DNA from: Viola odorata
Taxonomy: Eukaryota; Streptophyta; Magnoliopsida; Malpighiales; Violaceae
Assembly (NCBI GenBank): GCA_963691705.1
Contig: OY829537.1
Location: forward strand, 57,202,304 to 57,266,303
Direction: 5' to 3'
Length of the DNA: 64,000 bases
Below the pieces are notes generated by a model, which saw only the letters and a program-made list of their open reading frames with translations, ran no database searches and was not told where the DNA came from. Positions 37,772 through 52,038 of this stretch are shown here, in pieces. Position numbers and translations under genes: made by a program. Numbering within the stretch: position 1 is the first letter of the stretch; every line of letters starts with the position of its first letter.

Positions 37772-40690
37772 ATTTTTAATGCTGCGTCTGGTCATGTTCG
37801 CACACTCGTCTGGTAATGTTGTGTCTGGTCATGTCCGCACATGTTGTCTGTTAGGCGTTGTGAAGGGTCACGTCCCCACATTGTGTATTTAATGTTGTGT
37901 CTGGTCACGTACGCATAGTCGTCTGATAATGTTGTGTCTGGTCACGTCCGCACATGTTGTTTGTTAAGCGTTTTGAGGGGTCACGTCCGCACATGTTGTC
38001 TGTTAAGCGTTTTGAAGGGTCACGTCCCCACATCGTGTTTTTAATGCTGCGTCTAGTCATGTCCGCACAGTCGTCTGGTAATATTGCGTCTGGTCATGTC
38101 CGCACATGTTGTCTGTTAGGCGTTGTGAAGGGTCACGTCCCCACATTGTGTATTTAATGTTGTGTCTGGTCACGTACGCATAGTCGTCTGATAATGTTGT
38201 GTCTGGTCACGTCCGCACATGTTGTTTGTTAAGCGTTTTGAAGGGTCACGTCCGCACATGTTGTCTGTTAAGCGTTGTGAAGGGTCACGTCCCCACATCA
38301 TGTTTTTAATACTGTGTCTAGTCACGTCTACACAGTCCTCTGATAATGTTGTGTCGAGTCACGTCCGCACATGTTATTTGTTAAGCGTTGTGAAAGGTGA
38401 CGTCCCCACATCGTGTTGTTAATGTTGTCTCTGGTCACGTCCTCATATGTCGTCTGGTATTGTTGTGTCTGGTCACGTCCGCAAATGTCATCTCTTAAGC
38501 GTTGTGAACGGTCACGTCCCCACATCGTGTTTTCAATGCTATGTCTAGTCACGTCCGCACAGTCGTCTGATAATGTTGTGTCTGGTCACTTACGCACATG
38601 TTGTCTCTTAAGCGTTGTGCAGGGTCACGCCCTCACATCGTGTTTTTAATGGTGTGTTTTGTCACTTCCGCACATGTCGTCTGATAATGTTTTGTCTGGT
38701 CACGTCCGCACATGTTGTCTGTTAAGCGTTGTGAAGGGTCACCTCCCCACATCATATTTTTAATGTTGTGTCTGGTCACGTCTGCACAGTTGTCATATAA
38801 TGTTGTGTCAGGTCACGTCCACACATGTTGTCTGTTAAGCGTTGTGAAAGGTCACGTCCACACATGTCGTCTGATAATGTTGTGTCTGGTCACATCTACA
38901 CATGTCATCTCTTAAGGATTGTGAAGGGTCACGTCCGCACATTCGTCTGATAATTTTATGCCTGGTCACGTATGCATATGTTTTCTGTTAAGTGTTGTGA
39001 AAGGTCACGACCCCACATCGTGTTGTTAATGTTGTGTCTGGTCACGTCCACACATGTCATCTGATAATGGTGTGCCTGGTCACGTCCGCATATATCGTCT
39101 GTTAAGCGTTATGAAGGGTCACGTCCCACATCGTGTTTTTAATATTGTGTCTGGTCACGTCCGCACATGTCATCTCTTAAGCGTTGTGAAGGGTCACGCC
39201 CCCACCTCGTGTTATTAATGTTGTGTCTGGTCACGTCCGCACATGTTGTCTGTTAAGCGTTGTGAAGGGTCACGTCCCCACATCGTGCTTTTAATGGTGT
39301 GTTTGGTCACGTCCGCACAGTCGTCTGATAATGTTGTGTCTGGTCACGCCCGCACATGTTGTCTGTTAAGCGTTGTGAAGGGTCACGTCCCCACATCAAG
39401 TGTTTAATGGTGTGTTTGGTCACGTCCGCACAGTCGTCTGATAATGTTGTCTCTGGTCACGTCCGCACATGTTGTCTGTTAAGCGTTGTGAAGGGTCACA
39501 TCTCCACATCGTGTTTTTAATGGTGTGTTTGGTCACGTCCGCACAGACGTCTGATAATGTTATTTCTGGTCACGCCCGCGCATGTCATCTTTTAAGCGTT
39601 GTTAAGGGTCACGTCCCCACATCGTGTTTTTAATGCTGCGTCTGGTCATGTCCGCACACTCGTCTGGTAATGTTGTGTCTGGTCATGTCCGCACATGTTG
39701 TCTGTTAGGCGTTGTGAAGGGTCACGTCCCCACATTGTGTATTTAATGTTGTGTCTGGTCACGTACGCATAGTCGTCTGATAATGTTGTGTCTGGTCACG
39801 TCCGCACTTGTTGTTTGTTAAGCGTTTTGAAGGGTCACGTCCGCACATGTTGTCTGTTAAGCGTTTTGAAGGGTCACGTCCCCACATCGTGTTTTTAATG
39901 CTGCGTCTAGTCATGTCCGCACAGTCGTCTGGTAATGTTGTGTCTGGTCATGTCCGCACATGTTGTCTGTTAGGCGTTGTGAACGGCCACGTCCCCACAT
40001 TGTGTATTTAATGTTGTGTCTGGTCACGTCCGCACATGTTGTTTGTTAAGCGTTTTGAAGGGTCACGTCCGCACATGTTGTCTGTTAAGCATTTTGAAGG
40101 GTCACGTGCCCACATCGTGTTTTTAATGCTGTGTCTGGTAACGTCCGCACAGTCGTTTGATAATGTTATGTCTGGTCACATCCGCACATGTTGTCTGTTA
40201 AGCGTTGTGAAGGGTCACGTCCCCACATCGTGTTTTTAATGCTGTGTCTGGTAACGTCCGCACAGTCGTCTGATAATGTTGTGTCTGGTCACTTCCGCAC
40301 ACGTCGTCTGTTAAGCGTTGTGAAGGGTCACGTCCCCACATCGTGTTTTTAATGCCTTGTCTGGTCATGTCCGCACAGTCGTCTGATAATGTTGTGTCTG
40401 GTAATGTCCGCACATGTTGTCTGTTAAGCGTTGTGAAGGGTCATGTCCCCACATCGTGTTTTTAATGCTGCGTCTGGTCATGTCCGCACAGTCGTCTGAA
40501 AATGTTGTGTCTGGTAATGTCCGCACATGTTGTTTGTTAGCCGTTGTGAAGGGTCACGTCCCCACATCGTGTTTTTAATGCTGTGTCTGGTAACGTCCGC
40601 ACAGTCATCTGATAATGTTGTGTCTGGTCACTTCCGCACACGTCGTCTGTTAAGCGTTGTGAAGGGTCACGTCCCCACATCGTGTTTTTC
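37772..40690 (+). repeat. 3138-bp higher-order unit in copy B, second copy
   Basis: Matches 34634 onward at an offset of 3138 bp and extends past the end of the 9221-bp duplication. Compared with 37625-37770 it lacks about one monomer at its right end. Differences such as GAACGGCC (39982) against GAAGGGCC, TCACGTGCCC (40104) and TTTTTCATGC (40686) show more divergence than between copies A and B. Confidence 0.78.
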
Positions 40691-42210
40691 ATGCTTTGTC
40701 TAGTCATGTCCGCACAGTCGTCTGATAATGTTGTGTCTGGTAATATCCGCACATGTTGTCTGTTAAGCGTTGTGAAGGGTCATGTCCCCACATCGTATTT
40801 TTAATGTTGCGTCTGGTCATGTCCGCACAGTCGTCTGATAATGTTGTGTCTGGTCATGTCCGCACATGTTGTTTGTTAGCCGTTGTGAAGGGTCACGTCC
40901 CCACATTGTGTTTTTAATGTTGTGTCTGGTCACGTACGCATAGTCGTCTGATAATGTTGTGTCTGGTCACGTCCGCACATATTGTTTGTTAAGCGTTTTG
41001 AAGGGTCACGTCCGCAAATGTTGTCTGTTAAGCGTTTTGAAGAGTCACATCCCCACATCGTGTTTTTAATGATGTCTGGTAACGTCCGCACAGTCGTCTA
41101 ATAATGTTGTGTCTGCTCACTTCGGCACATGTTGTCTGTTAAGCGTTGTGAAGGGTCACGTCCCCACATCGTATTTTTAATGTTGTGTCTAGTCACGTCC
41201 GCACATGTCATCTCTTAAGCGTTATAAAGGGTCACGTCCCCACCTTGTGTGTTTTAATGTTGTGTCTGGTCACGTCCGCACAGTCGTCTGATAATGTTGT
41301 GTCTGGTCACGTCCGTACATGTTGTCTGTTAAGCGTTGTGAAGGGTCACGTCCCCACATCGTGTTTTTAATGGTGTGTTTGGTCACGTCCGCACAGTCGT
41401 CTGATAATGTTGTGTCTGGTCATGTCCGCACATGTTCTCTGTTAAGCGTTGTGAAGGGTCACATCCCCACATTGTGTTTTTAATGTTGTTTCTAGTCACG
41501 TCCGCACAGTCATCTGATAATGTTGTGTCTTGTCACTTCCGCACATGTTGTCTGTCAAGCGTTGTGAAGGGTCACGTCCCCACATCGTGTATTTAATGTT
41601 GTGTTTGGTCAGGTACTCACATGTCGTCTGATAATGTTGAGTCTGGTCACGTCCGCACATGTAGTCTGTTAAGCGTTGTGAAGGGTCACGTCCCCACATC
41701 GTGTTTTTAATGCTGTGTCTGGTCATGTCCGCACAGTCGTCTGATAATGTTGTGTCTGGTAATGTCCGCACATGTTGTCTGTTAAGCGTTGTGAAGGGTC
41801 ATGTCCCCACATCGTGTTTTTAATGCTGCGTCTGGTCATGTCCGCACAGTCGTCTGATAATGTTGTGTCTGGTCATGTCCGCACATGTTGTTTGTTAGCC
41901 GTTGTGAAGGGTCACGTCCCCACATTGTGTTTTTAATGTTGTGTCTGGTCACGTACGCATAGTCGTCTGATAATGTTGTGTCTGGTCACATCCGCACATA
42001 TTGTTTGTTAAGCGTTTTGAAGGGTCACGTCCGCACATGTTGTCTGTTAAGCGTTTTGAAGGGTCACATCCCCACATCGTGTTTTTAATGCTGTCTGGTA
42101 ACGTCCGCACAGTCGTCTGATAATGTTGTGTCTGCTCACTTTGGCACATGTTGTCTGTTAAGCGTTGTGAAGTGTCACGTCCCCACATCGTATTTTTAAT
42201 GTTGTGTCTA
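39366..42210 (+). repeat. Mosaic region between the 9221-bp and 4914-bp repeats
   Basis: The first part continues the 3138-bp unit. From about 40801 the order changes to one resembling 10400-11860: TGTTTGTTAGCC unit, four-subunit unit, CACCTTGTGTG unit (41241), the GGTCAGGTACTCAC unit (41609) and a second four-subunit unit near 41940. Point differences from 10.4-11.9 kb are frequent, so this is an older relative of that block. Confidence 0.72.
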
Positions 42211-45200
42211 GTCACGTCCGCACATGTCATCTCTTAAGCGTTATGAAGGGTCACGTCCCCACCTTGTGTGTTTTAATGTTGTGTCTGGTCACGTCCGCAC
42301 AGTCGTCTGATAATGTTGTGTCTGGTCACGTCCGTACATGTTGTCTGTTAAGCGTTGTGAAGGGTCACGTCCCCACATCATGTTTTTAATACTGTCTAGT
42401 CACGTCTACACAGTCCTCTGATAATGTTGTGTCAAGTCACGTCCGCACATGTTATTTGTTAAGCGTTGTGAAAGGTGACGTCCCCACATCGTGTTGTTAT
42501 TGTTGTGTCTGGTCACGTCCTCATATGTCGTCTGGTAATGTTGTGTCTGGTCACGTCCGCAAATGTCATCTCTTAAGCGTTGTGAACGGTCACGTCCCCA
42601 CATCGTGTTTTCAATGCTATGTCTAGTCACGTCCGCACAGTCGTCTGATAATGTTGTGTCTGGTCACTTACGCACATGTTGTCTGTTAAGCGTTGTGCAG
42701 GGTCACGCCCTCACATCGTGTTTTTAATGGTGTGTTTTGTCACTTCCGCACATGTCGTCTGATAATGTTTTGTCTGGTCACGTCCGCACATGTTGTCTGT
42801 TAAGCGTTGTGAAGGGTTACGTCCCCACATCATATTTTTAATGTTGTGTCTGGTCACGTCTGCACAGTTGTCATATAATGTTGTGTCAGGTCACGTCCGC
42901 ACATGTTGTCTGTTAAGCGTTGTGAAAGGTCACGTCCACACATGTCGTCTGATAATGTTGTGTCTGGTCACATCTACACATGTCATCTCTTAAGGATTGT
43001 GAAGGGTCACGTCCGCACATTCGTCTGATAATTTTATGCCTGGTCACGTATGCATATGTTTTCTGTTAAGTGTTGTTAAAGGTCACGACCCCACATCGTG
43101 TTGTTAATGTTGTGTCTGGTCACGTCCACACATGTCATCTGATAATGGTGTGTCTGGTCACGTCCGCATATATCGTCTGTTAAGCGTTATGAAGGGTCAC
43201 GTCCCCACATCGTGTTTTTAATATTGTGTCTGGTCACGTCCGGACATGTCATCTCTTAAGCGTTGTGAAGGGTCACGCCCCCACCTCGTGTTATTAATGT
43301 TGTGTCTGGTCACGTCCGCACATGTTGTCTGTTAAGCGTTGTGAAGGGTCACGTCCCCACATCGTGCTTTTAATGGTGTGTTTGGTCACGTCCGCACAGT
43401 CGTCTGATAATGTTATGTCTGGTCACGCCCGCACATGTTGTCTGTTAAGCGTTGTGAAGGGTCACGTCCCCACATCAAGTGTTTAATGGTGTGTTTGGTC
43501 ACGTCCGCACAGTCGTCTGATAATGTTGTCTCTGGTCACGTCCGCACATGTTGTCTGTTAAGCGTTGTGAAGGGTCACGTCTCCACATCGTGTTTTTAAT
43601 GGTGTGTTTGGTCACGTCCGCACAGACGTCTGATAATGTTATTTCTGGTCACGCCCGCACATGTCATCTTTTAAGCGTTGTTAAGGGTCACGTCCCCACA
43701 TCGTGTTTTTAATGCTGCGTCTGGTCATGTCCGCACACTCGTCTGGTAATGTTGTGTCTGGTCATGTCCGCACATGTTGTCTGTTAGGCGTTGTGAAGGG
43801 TCACGTCCCCAAATTGTGTATTTAATGTTGTGTCTGGTCACGTACGCATAGTCGTCTGATAATGTTGTGTCTGGTCACGTCCGCACATGTTGTTTGTTAA
43901 GCGTTTTGAAGGGTCACGTCCGCACATGTTGTCTGTTAAGCGTTTTGAAGGGTCACGTCCCCACATCGTGTTTTTAATGCTGCGTCTAGTCATGTCCGCA
44001 CAGTCGTCTGGTAATGTTGTGTCTGGTCATGTCCGCACATGTTGTCTGTTAGGCGTTGTGAAGGGTCACGTCCCCACATTGTGTATTTAATGTTGTGTCT
44101 GGTCACGTACGCATAGTCGTCTGATAATGTTGTGTCTGGTCACGTCCGCACATGTTGTTTGTTAAGCGTTTTGAAGGGTCACGTCCGCACATGTTGTCAG
44201 TTAAGCGTTTTGAAGGGTCACGTCCCCACATCGTGTTTTTAATGCTGTGTCTGGTAACGTCCGCACAGTCGTTTGATAATGTTGTGTCTGGTCACTTCCG
44301 CACATGTTGTCTGTTAAGCGTTGTGAAGGGTCACGTCCCCACATCGTGTTTTTAATGCTGTGTCTGGTAACGTCCGCACAGTCGTCTGATAATGTTGTGT
44401 CTGGTCACTTCCGCACACGTCGTCTGTTAAGCGTTGTGAAGGGTCACGTCCCCACATCGTGTTTTTAATGCTTTGTCTGGTCATGCCCGCACAGTCGTCT
44501 GATAATGTTGTGTCTGGTAATGTCCGCACATGTTGTCTGTTAAGCGTTGTGAAGGGTCATGTCCCCACATCGTGTTTTTAATGCTGCGTCTGGTCATGTC
44601 CGCACAGTCGTCTGAAAATGTTGTGTCTGGTAATGTCCGCACATGTTGTCTATTAAGCATTGTGAAGGGTCACGTCCCCACATCGTGTTTTTAATGCTGT
44701 GTCTGGTAACGTCCGCACAGTCATCTGATAATGTTGTGTCTGGTCACTTCCGCACACGTCGTCTGTTAAGCGTTGTGAAGGGTCACGTCCCCACATCGTG
44801 TTTTTAATGCTTTGTCTGGTCATGTCCGCACAGTCGTCTGATAATGTTGTGTCTGGTAATGTCCGCACATGTTGTCTGTTAAGCGTTGTGAAGGGTCACG
44901 TCCCCACATCGTGTTTTTAATGCTTTGTCTGGTCATGTCCGCACAGTCGTCTGATAATGTTGTGTCTGGTAATGTCCGCACATGTTGTCTGTTAAGCGTT
45001 GTGAAGGGTCATGTCCCCACATCGTGTTTTTAATGCTGCGTCTGGTCATGTCCGCACAGTCGTCTGATAATGTTGTGTCTGGTCATGTCCGCACATGTTG
45101 TTTGTTGGCCGTTGTGAAGGGTCACGTCCCCACATTGTGGTTTTAATGTTGTGTCTGGTCACGTACGCATAGTCGTCTGATAATGTTGTGTCTGGTCACG

Positions 45201-47124
45201 TCCGCACATATTGTTTGTTAAGCGTTTTGAAGGGTCACGTCCGCACATGTTGTCTGTTAAGCGTTTTGAAGAGTCACATCCCCACATCGTGTTTTTAATG
45301 ATGTCTGGTAACGTCCGCACAGTCGTCTAATAATGTTGTGTCTGCTCACTTCGGCACATGTTGTCTGTTAAGCGTTGTGAAGGGTCACGTCCCCACATCG
45401 TATTTTTAATGTTGTGTCTAGTCACGTCCGCACATGTCATCTCTTAAGCGTTATGAAGGGTCACGTCCCCACCTTGTGTGTTTTAATGTTGTGTCTGGTC
45501 ACATCCGCACAGTCGTCTGATAATGTTGTGTCTGGTCACGTCCGTACATGTTGTCTGTTAAGCGTTGTGAAGGGTCACGTCCCCACATCGTGTTTTTAAT
45601 GGTGTGTTTGGTCACGTCCGCACAGTCGTCTGATAATGTTGTGTCTGGTCATGTCCGCACATGTTCTCTGTTAAACGTTGTGAAGGGTCACATCCCCACA
45701 TTGTGTTTTTAATGTTGTTTCTAGTCACGTCCGCACAGTCGTCTGATAATGTTGTGTCTGGTCACTTACGCACATGTTGTCTGTTAAGCGTTGTGCAGGG
45801 TCACGCCCTCACATCGTGTTTTTAATGGTGTGTTTTGTCACTTCCGCACATGTCGTCTGATAATGTTTTGTCTGGTCACGTCCGCACATGTTGTCTGTTA
45901 AGCGTTGTGAAGGGTCACGTCCCCACATCATATTTTTAATGTTGTGTCTGGTCACGTCTGCACAGTTGTCATATAATGTTGTGTCAGGTCACGTCCGCAC
46001 ATGTTGTCTGTTAAGCGTTGTGAAAGGTCACGTCCACACATATCGTCTGATCATGTTGTGTCTGGTCACATCCGCACATGTCATCTCTTAAGGATTGTGA
46101 AGGGTCACGTCCGCACATTCGTCTGATAATTTTGTGTCTGGTCACGTATGCATATGTTTTCTGTTAAGTGTTGTGAAAGGTCACGGCCCCACATCGTGTT
46201 GTTAATGTTGTGTCTGGTCACGTCCACACATGTCATCTGATAATGTTGTGTCTGGTCACGTCCGCATATATCGTCTGTTAAGCGTTATGAAGGGTCACGT
46301 CCCCACATCGTGTTTTTAATATTGTGTCTGGTCACGTCCGCACATGTCATCTCTTAAGCGTTGTGAAGGGTCACGCCCCCACCTCGTGTTATTAATGTTG
46401 TGTCTGGTCACGTCCGCACATGTTGTCTGTTAAGCGTTGTGAAGGGTCACGTCCCCACATCGTGCTTTTAATGGTGTGTTTGGTCACGTCCGCACAGTCG
46501 TCTGATAATGTTGTGTCTGGTCACGCCCGCACATGTTGTCTGTTAAGCGTTGTGAAGGGTCACGTCCTCACATCGTGTTTTTAATGGTGTGTTTGGTCAC
46601 GTCCGCACAGACGTCTGATAATGTTATTTCTGGTCACGCCCGCGCATGCCATCTCTTAAGCGTTGTGAAGGGTCACGTCCCCACATCATGTTTTTAATGT
46701 TGTGTCTGGTCACGTCTGCACAGTCGTCATATAATGTTGTGTCAGGTCACGTCCGCACATGTTGTCTGTTAAGCGTTGTGAAAGGTCACGTCCCCACATC
46801 GTGTTGTTAATGTTGTTTCTGGTCACATCCACACATGTCGTCTGATAATGTTGTGTCTGGTCACATCCGCACATGTCATCTCTTAAGCATTGTGAAGGGT
46901 CACGTCCGCACAGTCGTCTGATAATATTGTGTCTGGTCAGTTCCGCACATGTTGTCTGTTAAGCGTTGTGAAGGGTCATGTCCCCACATCGTGTTTTTAA
47001 TGTTGTGTTTGGTCACGTCCGTACAGTCATCTGATAATGTTGTGTCTGGTCAAGTCTGCATATGTTTTCTGTTAAGTGTTGTGAAAGGTCACGTCCCCAC
47101 ATCGTGTTGTTAATGTTGTGTCTG
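42211..47124 (+). repeat. 4914-bp higher-order repeat, copy 1
   Basis: Repeats at an offset of 4914 bp from 47125. Rare variants shared at this offset are TCCGGACATG (43241/48155), CCCCAAATTGTG (43811/48725), TTGTCAGTTAAG (44195/49109), TTGTTGGCCG (45107/50021) and GCGCATGCCATC (46643/51557). A difference is GTTGTTATTG at about 42494 against GTTGTTAATG. The left limit is the mismatch at 42210/47124 (GTCTAG against GTCTGG). Confidence 0.88.
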
Positions 47125-50100
47125 GTCACGTCCGCACATGTCATCTCTTAAGCGTTATGAAGGGTCACGTCCCCACCTTGTGTGTTTTAATGTTGTGTCT
47201 GGTCACGTCCGCACAGTCGTCTGATAATGTTGTGTCTGGTCACGTCCGTACATGTTGTCTGTTAAGCGTTGTGAAGGGTCACGTCCCCACATCATGTTTT
47301 TAATACTGTCTAGTCACGTCTACACAGTCCTCTGATAATGTTGTGTCAAGTCACGTCCGCACATGTTATTTGTTAAGCGTTGTGAAAGGTGACGTCCCCA
47401 CATCGTGTTGTTAATGTTGTGTCTGGTCACGTCCTCATATGTCGTCTGGTAATGTTGTGTCTGGTCACGTCCGCAAATGTCATCTCTTAAGCGTTGTGAA
47501 CGGTCACGTCCCCACATCGTGTTTTCAATGCTATGTCTAGTCACGTCCGCACAGTCGTCTGATAATGTTGTGTCTGGTCACTTACGCACATGTTGTCTGT
47601 TAAGCGTTGTGCAGGGTCACGCCCTCACATCGTGTTTTTAATGGTGTGTTTTGTCACTTCCGCACATGTCGTCTGATAATGTTTTGTCTGGTCACGTCCG
47701 CACATGTTGTCTGTTAAGCGTTGTGAAGGGTTACGTCCCCACATCATATTTTTAATGTTGTGTCTGGTCACGTCTGCACAGTTGTCATATAATGTTGTGT
47801 CAGGTCACGTCCGCACATGTTGTCTGTTAAGCGTTGTGAAAGGTCACGTCCACACATGTCGTCTGATAATGTTGTGTCTGGTCACATCTACACATGTCAT
47901 CTCTTAAGGATTGTGAAGGGTCACGTCCGCACATTCGTCTGATAATTTTATGCCTGGTCACGTATGCATATGTTTTCTGTTAAGTGTTGTTAAAGGTCAC
48001 GACCCCACATCGTGTTGTTAATGTTGTGTCTGGTCACGTCCACACATGTCATCTGATAATGGTGTGTCTGGTCACGTCCGCATATATCGTCTGTTAAGCG
48101 TTATGAAGGGTCACGTCCCCACATCGTGTTTTTAATATTGTGTCTGGTCACGTCCGGACATGTCATCTCTTAAGCGTTGTGAAGGGTCACGCCCCCACCT
48201 CGTGTTATTAATGTTGTGTCTGGTCACGTCCGCACATGTTGTCTGTTAAGCGTTGTGAAGGGTCACGTCCCCACATCGTGCTTTTAATGGTGTGTTTGGT
48301 CACGTCCGCACAGTCGTCTGATAATGTTATGTCTGGTCACGCCCGCACATGTTGTCTGTTAAGCGTTGTGAAGGGTCACGTCCCCACATCAAGTGTTTAA
48401 TGGTGTGTTTGGTCACGTCCGCACAGTCGTCTGATAATGTTGTCTCTGGTCACGTCCGCACATGTTGTCTGTTAAGCGTTGTGAAGGGTCACGTCTCCAC
48501 ATCGTGTTTTTAATGGTGTGTTTGGTCACGTCCGCACAGACGTCTGATAATGTTATTTCTGGTCACGCCCGCACATGTCATCTTTTAAGCGTTGTTAAGG
48601 GTCACGTCCCCACATCGTGTTTTTAATGCTGCGTCTGGTCATGTCCGCACACTCGTCTGGTAATGTTGTGTCTGGTCATGTCCGCACATGTTGTCTGTTA
48701 GGCGTTGTGAAGGGTCACGTCCCCAAATTGTGTATTTAATGTTGTGTCTGGTCACGTACGCATAGTCGTCTGATAATGTTGTGTCTGGTCACGTCCGCAC
48801 ATGTTGTTTGTTAAGCGTTTTGAAGGGTCACGTCCGCACATGTTGTCTGTTAAGCGTTTTGAAGGGTCACGTCCCCACATCGTGTTTTTAATGCTGCGTC
48901 TAGTCATGTCCGCACAGTCGTCTGGTAATGTTGTGTCTGGTCATGTCCGCACATGTTGTCTGTTAGGCGTTGTGAAGGGTCACGTCCCCACATTGTGTAT
49001 TTAATGTTGTGTCTGGTCACGTACGCATAGTCGTCTGATAATGTTGTGTCTGGTCACGTCCGCACATGTTGTTTGTTAAGCGTTTTGAAGGGTCACGTCC
49101 GCACATGTTGTCAGTTAAGCGTTTTGAAGGGTCACGTCCCCACATCGTGTTTTTAATGCTGTGTCTGGTAACGTCCGCACAGTCGTTTGATAATGTTGTG
49201 TCTGGTCACTTCCGCACATGTTGTCTGTTAAGCGTTGTGAAGGGTCACGTCCCCACATCGTGTTTTTAATGCTGTGTCTGGTAACGTCCGCACAGTCGTC
49301 TGATAATGTTGTGTCTGGTCACTTCCGCACACGTCGTCTGTTAAGCGTTGTGAAGGGTCACGTCCCCACATCGTGTTTTTAATGCTTTGTCTGGTCATGC
49401 CCGCACAGTCGTCTGATAATGTTGTGTCTGGTAATGTCCGCACATGTTGTCTGTTAAGCGTTGTGAAGGGTCATGTCCCCACATCGTGTTTTTAATGCTG
49501 CGTCTGGTCATGTCCGCACAGTCGTCTGAAAATGTTGTGTCTGGTAATGTCCGCACATGTTGTCTATTAAGCATTGTGAAGGGTCACGTCCCCACATCGT
49601 GTTTTTAATGCTGTGTCTGGTAACGTCCGCACAGTCATCTGATAATGTTGTGTCTGGTCACTTCCGCACACGTCGTCTGTTAAGCGTTGTGAAGGGTCAC
49701 GTCCCCACATCGTGTTTTTAATGCTTTGTCTGGTCATGTCCGCACAGTCGTCTGATAATGTTGTGTCTGGTAATGTCCGCACATGTTGTCTGTTAAGCGT
49801 TGTGAAGGGTCACGTCCCCACATCGTGTTTTTAATGCTTTGTCTGGTCATGTCCGCACAGTCGTCTGATAATGTTGTGTCTGGTAATGTCCGCACATGTT
49901 GTCTGTTAAGCGTTGTGAAGGGTCATGTCCCCACATCGTGTTTTTAATGCTGCGTCTGGTCATGTCCGCACAGTCGTCTGATAATGTTGTGTCTGGTCAT
50001 GTCCGCACATGTTGTTTGTTGGCCGTTGTGAAGGGTCACGTCCCCACATTGTGGTTTTAATGTTGTGTCTGGTCACGTACGCATAGTCGTCTGATAATGT

Positions 50101-52038
50101 TGTGTCTGGTCACGTCCGCACATATTGTTTGTTAAGCGTTTTGAAGGGTCACGTCCGCACATGTTGTCTGTTAAGCGTTTTGAAGAGTCACATCCCCACA
50201 TCGTGTTTTTAATGATGTCTGGTAACGTCCGCACAGTCGTCTAATAATGTTGTGTCTGCTCACTTCGGCACATGTTGTCTGTTAAGCGTTGTGAAGGGTC
50301 ACGTCCCCACATCGTATTTTTAATGTTGTGTCTAGTCACGTCCGCACATGTCATCTCTTAAGCGTTATGAAGGGTCACGTCCCCACCTTGTGTGTTTTAA
50401 TGTTGTGTCTGGTCACATCCGCACAGTCGTCTGATAATGTTGTGTCTGGTCACGTCCGTACATGTTGTCTGTTAAGCGTTGTGAAGGGTCACGTCCCCAC
50501 ATCGTGTTTTTAATGGTGTGTTTGGTCACGTCCGCACAGTCGTCTGATAATGTTGTGTCTGGTCATGTCCGCACATGTTCTCTGTTAAACGTTGTGAAGG
50601 GTCACATCCCCACATTGTGTTTTTAATGTTGTTTCTAGTCACGTCCGCACAGTCGTCTGATAATGTTGTGTCTGGTCACTTACGCACATGTTGTCTGTTA
50701 AGCGTTGTGCAGGGTCACGCCCTCACATCGTGTTTTTAATGGTGTGTTTTGTCACTTCCGCACATGTCGTCTGATAATGTTTTGTCTGGTCACGTCCGCA
50801 CATGTTGTCTGTTAAGCGTTGTGAAGGGTCACGTCCCCACATCATATTTTTAATGTTGTGTCTGGTCACGTCTGCACAGTTGTCATATAATGTTGTGTCA
50901 GGTCACGTCCGCACATGTTGTCTGTTAAGCGTTGTGAAAGGTCACGTCCACACATATCGTCTGATCATGTTGTGTCTGGTCACATCCGCACATGTCATCT
51001 CTTAAGGATTGTGAAGGGTCACGTCCGCACATTCGTCTGATAATTTTGTGTCTGGTCACGTATGCATATGTTTTCTGTTAAGTGTTGTGAAAGGTCACGG
51101 CCCCACATCGTGTTGTTAATGTTGTGTCTGGTCACGTCCACACATGTCATCTGATAATGTTGTGTCTGGTCACGTCCGCATATATCGTCTGTTAAGCGTT
51201 ATGAAGGGTCACGTCCCCACATCGTGTTTTTAATATTGTGTCTGGTCACGTCCGCACATGTCATCTCTTAAGCGTTGTGAAGGGTCACGCCCCCACCTCG
51301 TGTTATTAATGTTGTGTCTGGTCACGTCCGCACATGTTGTCTGTTAAGCGTTGTGAAGGGTCACGTCCCCACATCGTGCTTTTAATGGTGTGTTTGGTCA
51401 CGTCCGCACAGTCGTCTGATAATGTTGTGTCTGGTCACGCCCGCACATGTTGTCTGTTAAGCGTTGTGAAGGGTCACGTCCTCACATCGTGTTTTTAATG
51501 GTGTGTTTGGTCACGTCCGCACAGACGTCTGATAATGTTATTTCTGGTCACGCCCGCGCATGCCATCTCTTAAGCGTTGTGAAGGGTCACGTCCCCACAT
51601 CATGTTTTTAATGTTGTGTCTGGTCACGTCTGCACAGTCGTCATATAATGTTGTGTCAGGTCACGTCCGCACATGTTGTCTGTTAAGCGTTGTGAAAGGT
51701 CACGTCCCCACATCGTGTTGTTAATGTTGTTTCTGGTCACATCCACACATGTCGTCTGATAATGTTGTGTCTGGTCACATCCGCACATGTCATCTCTTAA
51801 GCATTGTGAAGGGTCACGTCCGCACAGTCGTCTGATAATATTGTGTCTGGTCAGTTCCGCACATGTTGTCTGTTAAGCGTTGTGAAGGGTCATGTCCCCA
51901 CATCGTGTTTTTAATGTTGTGTTTGGTCACGTCCGTACAGTCATCTGATAATGTTGTGTCTGGTCAAGTCTGCATATGTTTTCTGTTAAGTGTTGTGAAA
52001 GGTCACGTCCCCACATCGTGTTGTTAATGTTGTGTCTG
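47125..52038 (+). repeat. 4914-bp higher-order repeat, copy 2
   Basis: Second full copy. The match at this offset continues beyond one unit, to about 47731/52645, so roughly 600 bp more than a clean tandem duplication gives. That favours unequal crossing-over between two already homologous segments (inference). Confidence 0.87.

Larger units (their letters stand above)
27389..39365 (+). repeat. 9221-bp duplication, copy B, expanded to 11,977 bp
   Basis: Second copy of 18168-27388, lengthened by a 2756-bp internal tandem duplication. Differences from copy A are few: GGTCAGATC near 34505 against GGTCACATC in copy A, GTTTGTTAGG near 26137 against GTCTGTTAGG near 38114, and two linked changes at 27299 and 27310 in copy A. 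I estimate identity above 99 percent from spot checks; it was not computed. Confidence 0.85.
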
